Of a stretch of 54,926 nucleotides of DNA, positions 53,066 to 54,926 are shown piece after piece. The notes beneath the pieces are model-generated. The model searched no databases. It was not told the origin of the DNA and was given only the letters and a program-made list of their open reading frames with translations. The stretch lies in the NCBI GenBank assembly GCA_036560705.1, contig DATBQR010000083.1:1-54926 (forward strand), written 5' to 3'. How positions within the stretch are numbered: the stretch's first letter is position 1; each line of letters starts with the position of its first letter. This DNA comes from RBG-16-66-20 sp036560705 (GTDB lineage: Bacteria; Pseudomonadota; Gammaproteobacteria; Burkholderiales; SG8-39). The position numbers and the translations under genes were made by a program.

Positions 53066-54742
53066 TCAGCGCCGCACGCACTCGAAGCTCTCCGCCTTAC
53101 TCGCGTCGCCGCCGCGGTAGCGCGGGAACGCGGGATAGCGGCACATCGGCCGCGCCATGATGACCGGGAACGGCGGTTGCAGCAGGTAAGTCGCCTGCAC
53201 CAGGTCGCCGGGCGCCTTGCCGTGCTCGACCCAGTCGCTCAGTACCTCCACCATGTCCACGCTGGAAGGCGCGCCGATGCCCATGTGATCGGCGCCTGGG
53301 GTCACGTACAGCCGCAGGAAAGAATCCGCGGCGGACTGTCCCATGCGAGTGACCACGGACTTGTAGTACTCGATCCCGGCATACGGGCTCTGCGCGTAAT
53401 CCGCCATGTGCACGCTGATGACGAGCTTGCCACCCCGCGCCATGAAGGCGGTCAGGTCGGGATTGGTGGAATCCATCAGCGCCGAAACCTCGCGCATGCG
53501 GCTGGCGTGATCGTCCGGGTTGAAGCGCCGCGGGTCGAAGTTCGGATCTCGCGCGATGAAATACTGGATCGCGCCGCTGCCGTAGAGCCAGGCTCGGCTG
53601 CTCGCCGGCCCCGGGGGCAGGGTCGGCGGCGCATCGCCCGCCTGCCAGCTCGGCCAGCCGCCGACCGGTCCGGTGCCCGGCATGTTCTCGCCGCCGCGTC
53701 CCCAGGACGGATAGCCGCGCAGGCCGTTCGCCAGCGCGAAGTTCAGCTGCAGCGGCGTCTGGATCGCCAGCACCGACTTCAATTGCGCATCGGTCAGGCA
53801 GCCGGCCGGATTTCCAGGCGCTGCGCCTGCGGCGCAGCGCAGCTTGCTGGCGTCGAACGCCTGCAGGCAGCCCTCGTAGTCGCTGACGATGCCGTCGGCG
53901 ACGCCGTCGCGCGCATCGCAGGCGGCAATCACCGCTTCCCCCACCAGCTTTGTCGCCGCAGGTGAGAGCCAGCCATCGCCGAATTGCGCGACGCCTGCGC
54001 GCGTACCCGCGACCTGCAGCGCCACCCAGTTGATCACCGGCACGCGGCTGAAAATGCCGTCGAAATCCGCAGGGTAGCGCTGCGCCATGGTGACGCCTTC
54101 GCGCCCGCCCTCGGAGCTGCCGAAGAAATAGAGTTTCTTCGGCGCTTCGCCATAGCGCCGCTTCATCAGTTCCACCGCGACGTCGCGGACTTTCTTGTAG
54201 GAGGCGTGCGCGAAATTGACCAGCGCCTCGTCGTTTAGCGAGAAGGCCTGCAGCGCCACGCCGGGCGCATTCTGGTGGCCGGAGTCGGTGCCGTAGGTGA
54301 CGTAGCCTCGCGCCAGCGGCGCCGGCCGGTCGGGACGCGCCGAAGGCGTCAGCGCGAGTCCGCTGATCAGCGTGCCGTTGAAGCCGCCGCCGCCGTACTG
54401 CATCGAGTTGCCGTTCCATTGCGTCGGCAGGTTGACCTGGAAGCGGATCGGCGGCGCCTTCGGATCGACCGGCGCGATGGCGCCGGTCACCTGGCAATAC
54501 TCGGGCAGCGCGGGCGCCACGGCGACCTCGGGCGGCGGCGGCGCGAACGGCACTTTCGGCCGCACCGCGAGCGCGCCGGGGCCGACCAGCCTGGCCGATT
54601 CGATCGCCGCGCCGCCCGTCGGCAGGCCGATTGCGGCTGCCGGTATGGGTCGCGCCAGCGCGGCGCAGGCGGCGTTGGGGTCGACCGGCGCGCCCGCGCA
54701 GCCGGCGAGCAGCAGCAGGGCGGACAGCAAAAGGGTTCTCAT
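53066..54742 (-). CDS. Tannase/feruloyl-esterase-family lipoprotein
   Basis: Encodes 558 residues. A lipoprotein signal (MRTLLLSALLLLAGC) is followed by the tannase family fold: the serine nucleophile in YFFGSSEGGREG, FDGIFSRVPVINWVAL, CDARDGVADGIVSDYEGC (calcium-loop-like, with cysteines) and GADHMG (catalytic His). These enzymes hydrolyse ester bonds of gallate, ferulate or hydroxybenzoate esters outside the cytoplasm. The lipobox suggests an outer-membrane location. It might release aromatic acids for the ligase and hcr/box route, which is inference. Confidence 0.88.
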   Translation of the reverse strand: MRTLLLSALLLLAGCAGAPVDPNAACAALARPIPAAAIGLPTGGAAIESARLVGPGALAVRPKVPFAPPPPEVAVAPALPEYCQVTGAIAPVDPKAPPIRFQVNLPTQWNGNSMQYGGGGFNGTLISGLALTPSARPDRPAPLARGYVTYGTDSGHQNAPGVALQAFSLNDEALVNFAHASYKKVRDVAVELMKRRYGEAPKKLYFFGSSEGGREGVTMAQRYPADFDGIFSRVPVINWVALQVAGTRAGVAQFGDGWLSPAATKLVGEAVIAACDARDGVADGIVSDYEGCLQAFDASKLRCAAGAAPGNPAGCLTDAQLKSVLAIQTPLQLNFALANGLRGYPSWGRGGENMPGTGPVGGWPSWQAGDAPPTLPPGPASSRAWLYGSGAIQYFIARDPNFDPRRFNPDDHASRMREVSALMDSTNPDLTAFMARGGKLVISVHMADYAQSPYAGIEYYKSVVTRMGQSAADSFLRLYVTPGADHMGIGAPSSVDMVEVLSDWVEHGKAPGDLVQATYLLQPPFPVIMARPMCRYPAFPRYRGGDASKAESFECVRR

Positions 54743-54773
54743 CGGGTATTCCTCCTCGAACGCAGTTTAGACT

Positions 54774-54926
54774 ATGCAAATGCGCGCGGATGCCGCGACT
54801 GTCAGGCGCTGGGTCGATGAGGCGAAACGCATCGTCGTCCTGACTGGCGCGGGCATCTCCACCGATTCCGGCATCCCGGATTTCCGCGGCCCGCAGGGCG
54901 TGTGGACGAAAAACCCGATGGCGGAG
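54774..54926 (+). CDS. NAD-dependent protein deacylase, sirtuin (3' end outside window)
   Basis: The first 51 residues are visible. They include the NAD-binding VVLTGAGISTDSGIPDFRGP, the hallmark of Sir2/CobB. Start ATG 54774; ATG 54780 is also in frame. Sirtuins remove acyl groups from lysines using NAD. It is divergent from the tannase-like gene with 31 bp between. The rest lies beyond the window. Confidence 0.9.
   Translation, partial: MQMRADAATVRRWVDEAKRIVVLTGAGISTDSGIPDFRGPQGVWTKNPMAE

Overview
The window is a dense, GC-rich stretch of bacterial chromosome of about 55 kb. It holds roughly 55 protein genes, many overlapping by 1-4 bases. I see no rRNA, tRNA, insertion sequence, CRISPR array or phage gene, and no stretch longer than 300 bases without a gene. 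The gene order trmJ-cysE-iscRSUA-hscBA-fdx-iscX, the yciB-bolA-PpiC operon, a sigma-54 type IV pilin and the box/hcr aromatic genes together point to a betaproteobacterium, plausibly an aromatic-degrading Rhodocyclales/Burkholderiales relative. That placement is inference from content, not from a marker gene search.

Layout. 1-4.3 kb: tail of a glycosyltransferase-like protein, then on the minus strand a type IV pilin, a degenerate HD-GYP response regulator, an acyl-CoA synthetase and a TatD DNase. 4.3-8.3 kb: a plus-strand Mla/MCE lipid-transport operon (permease with fused STAS-like domain, ATPase, MCE protein, auxiliary lipoprotein) ending in an unknown membrane protein. 8.3-20.1 kb: housekeeping genes (mutS, FKBP isomerase, ppc, galE, a MtnX-like phosphatase, an esterase, a class III aminotransferase, a membrane diguanylate cyclase, suhB). 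20.2-27.1 kb: trmJ, cysE and a complete isc iron-sulfur operon behind two tandem IscR-like boxes.

27.1-30.7 kb (minus): a VOC/extradiol-type protein, then a two-gene module resembling parts of type VI secretion: a DotU/TssL protein with an OmpA domain and five N-terminal DP(E/D)AT repeats, translationally coupled to a very short, membrane-segment-free TssM/IcmF NTPase. No other type VI gene is in the window. 30.8-36.1 kb: methyltransferase, M14-like deacylase, DUF4124 protein, GNAT, PpiC isomerase, BolA, YciB and an ankyrin protein.

36.1-42.7 kb: aerobic benzoyl-CoA (box) pathway: boxB, boxC and the regulator boxR on the minus strand; a flavodoxin, benzoate-CoA ligase and a glycosyltransferase on the plus strand. 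The divergent promoters overlap face to face. 43.2-48.3 kb (minus): a quinone-oxidoreductase-like gene, a SoxB-family gene, a lipoprotein hydrolase and an amidohydrolase, very tightly packed. 48.3-52.2 kb: a three-gene 4-hydroxybenzoyl-CoA reductase operon behind a perfect 10-bp inverted repeat. 52.2-54.9 kb: aldo/keto reductase, tannase/feruloyl-esterase-like lipoprotein and the start of a sirtuin.

Working together: ester hydrolysis (tannase-like), CoA activation (benzoate-CoA ligase), reductive dehydroxylation (HcrCAB) and epoxidation/ring cleavage (BoxB/BoxC) could funnel hydroxybenzoates and benzoate into one benzoyl-CoA route. The iron-sulfur operon supplies cofactors that HcrCAB would need.
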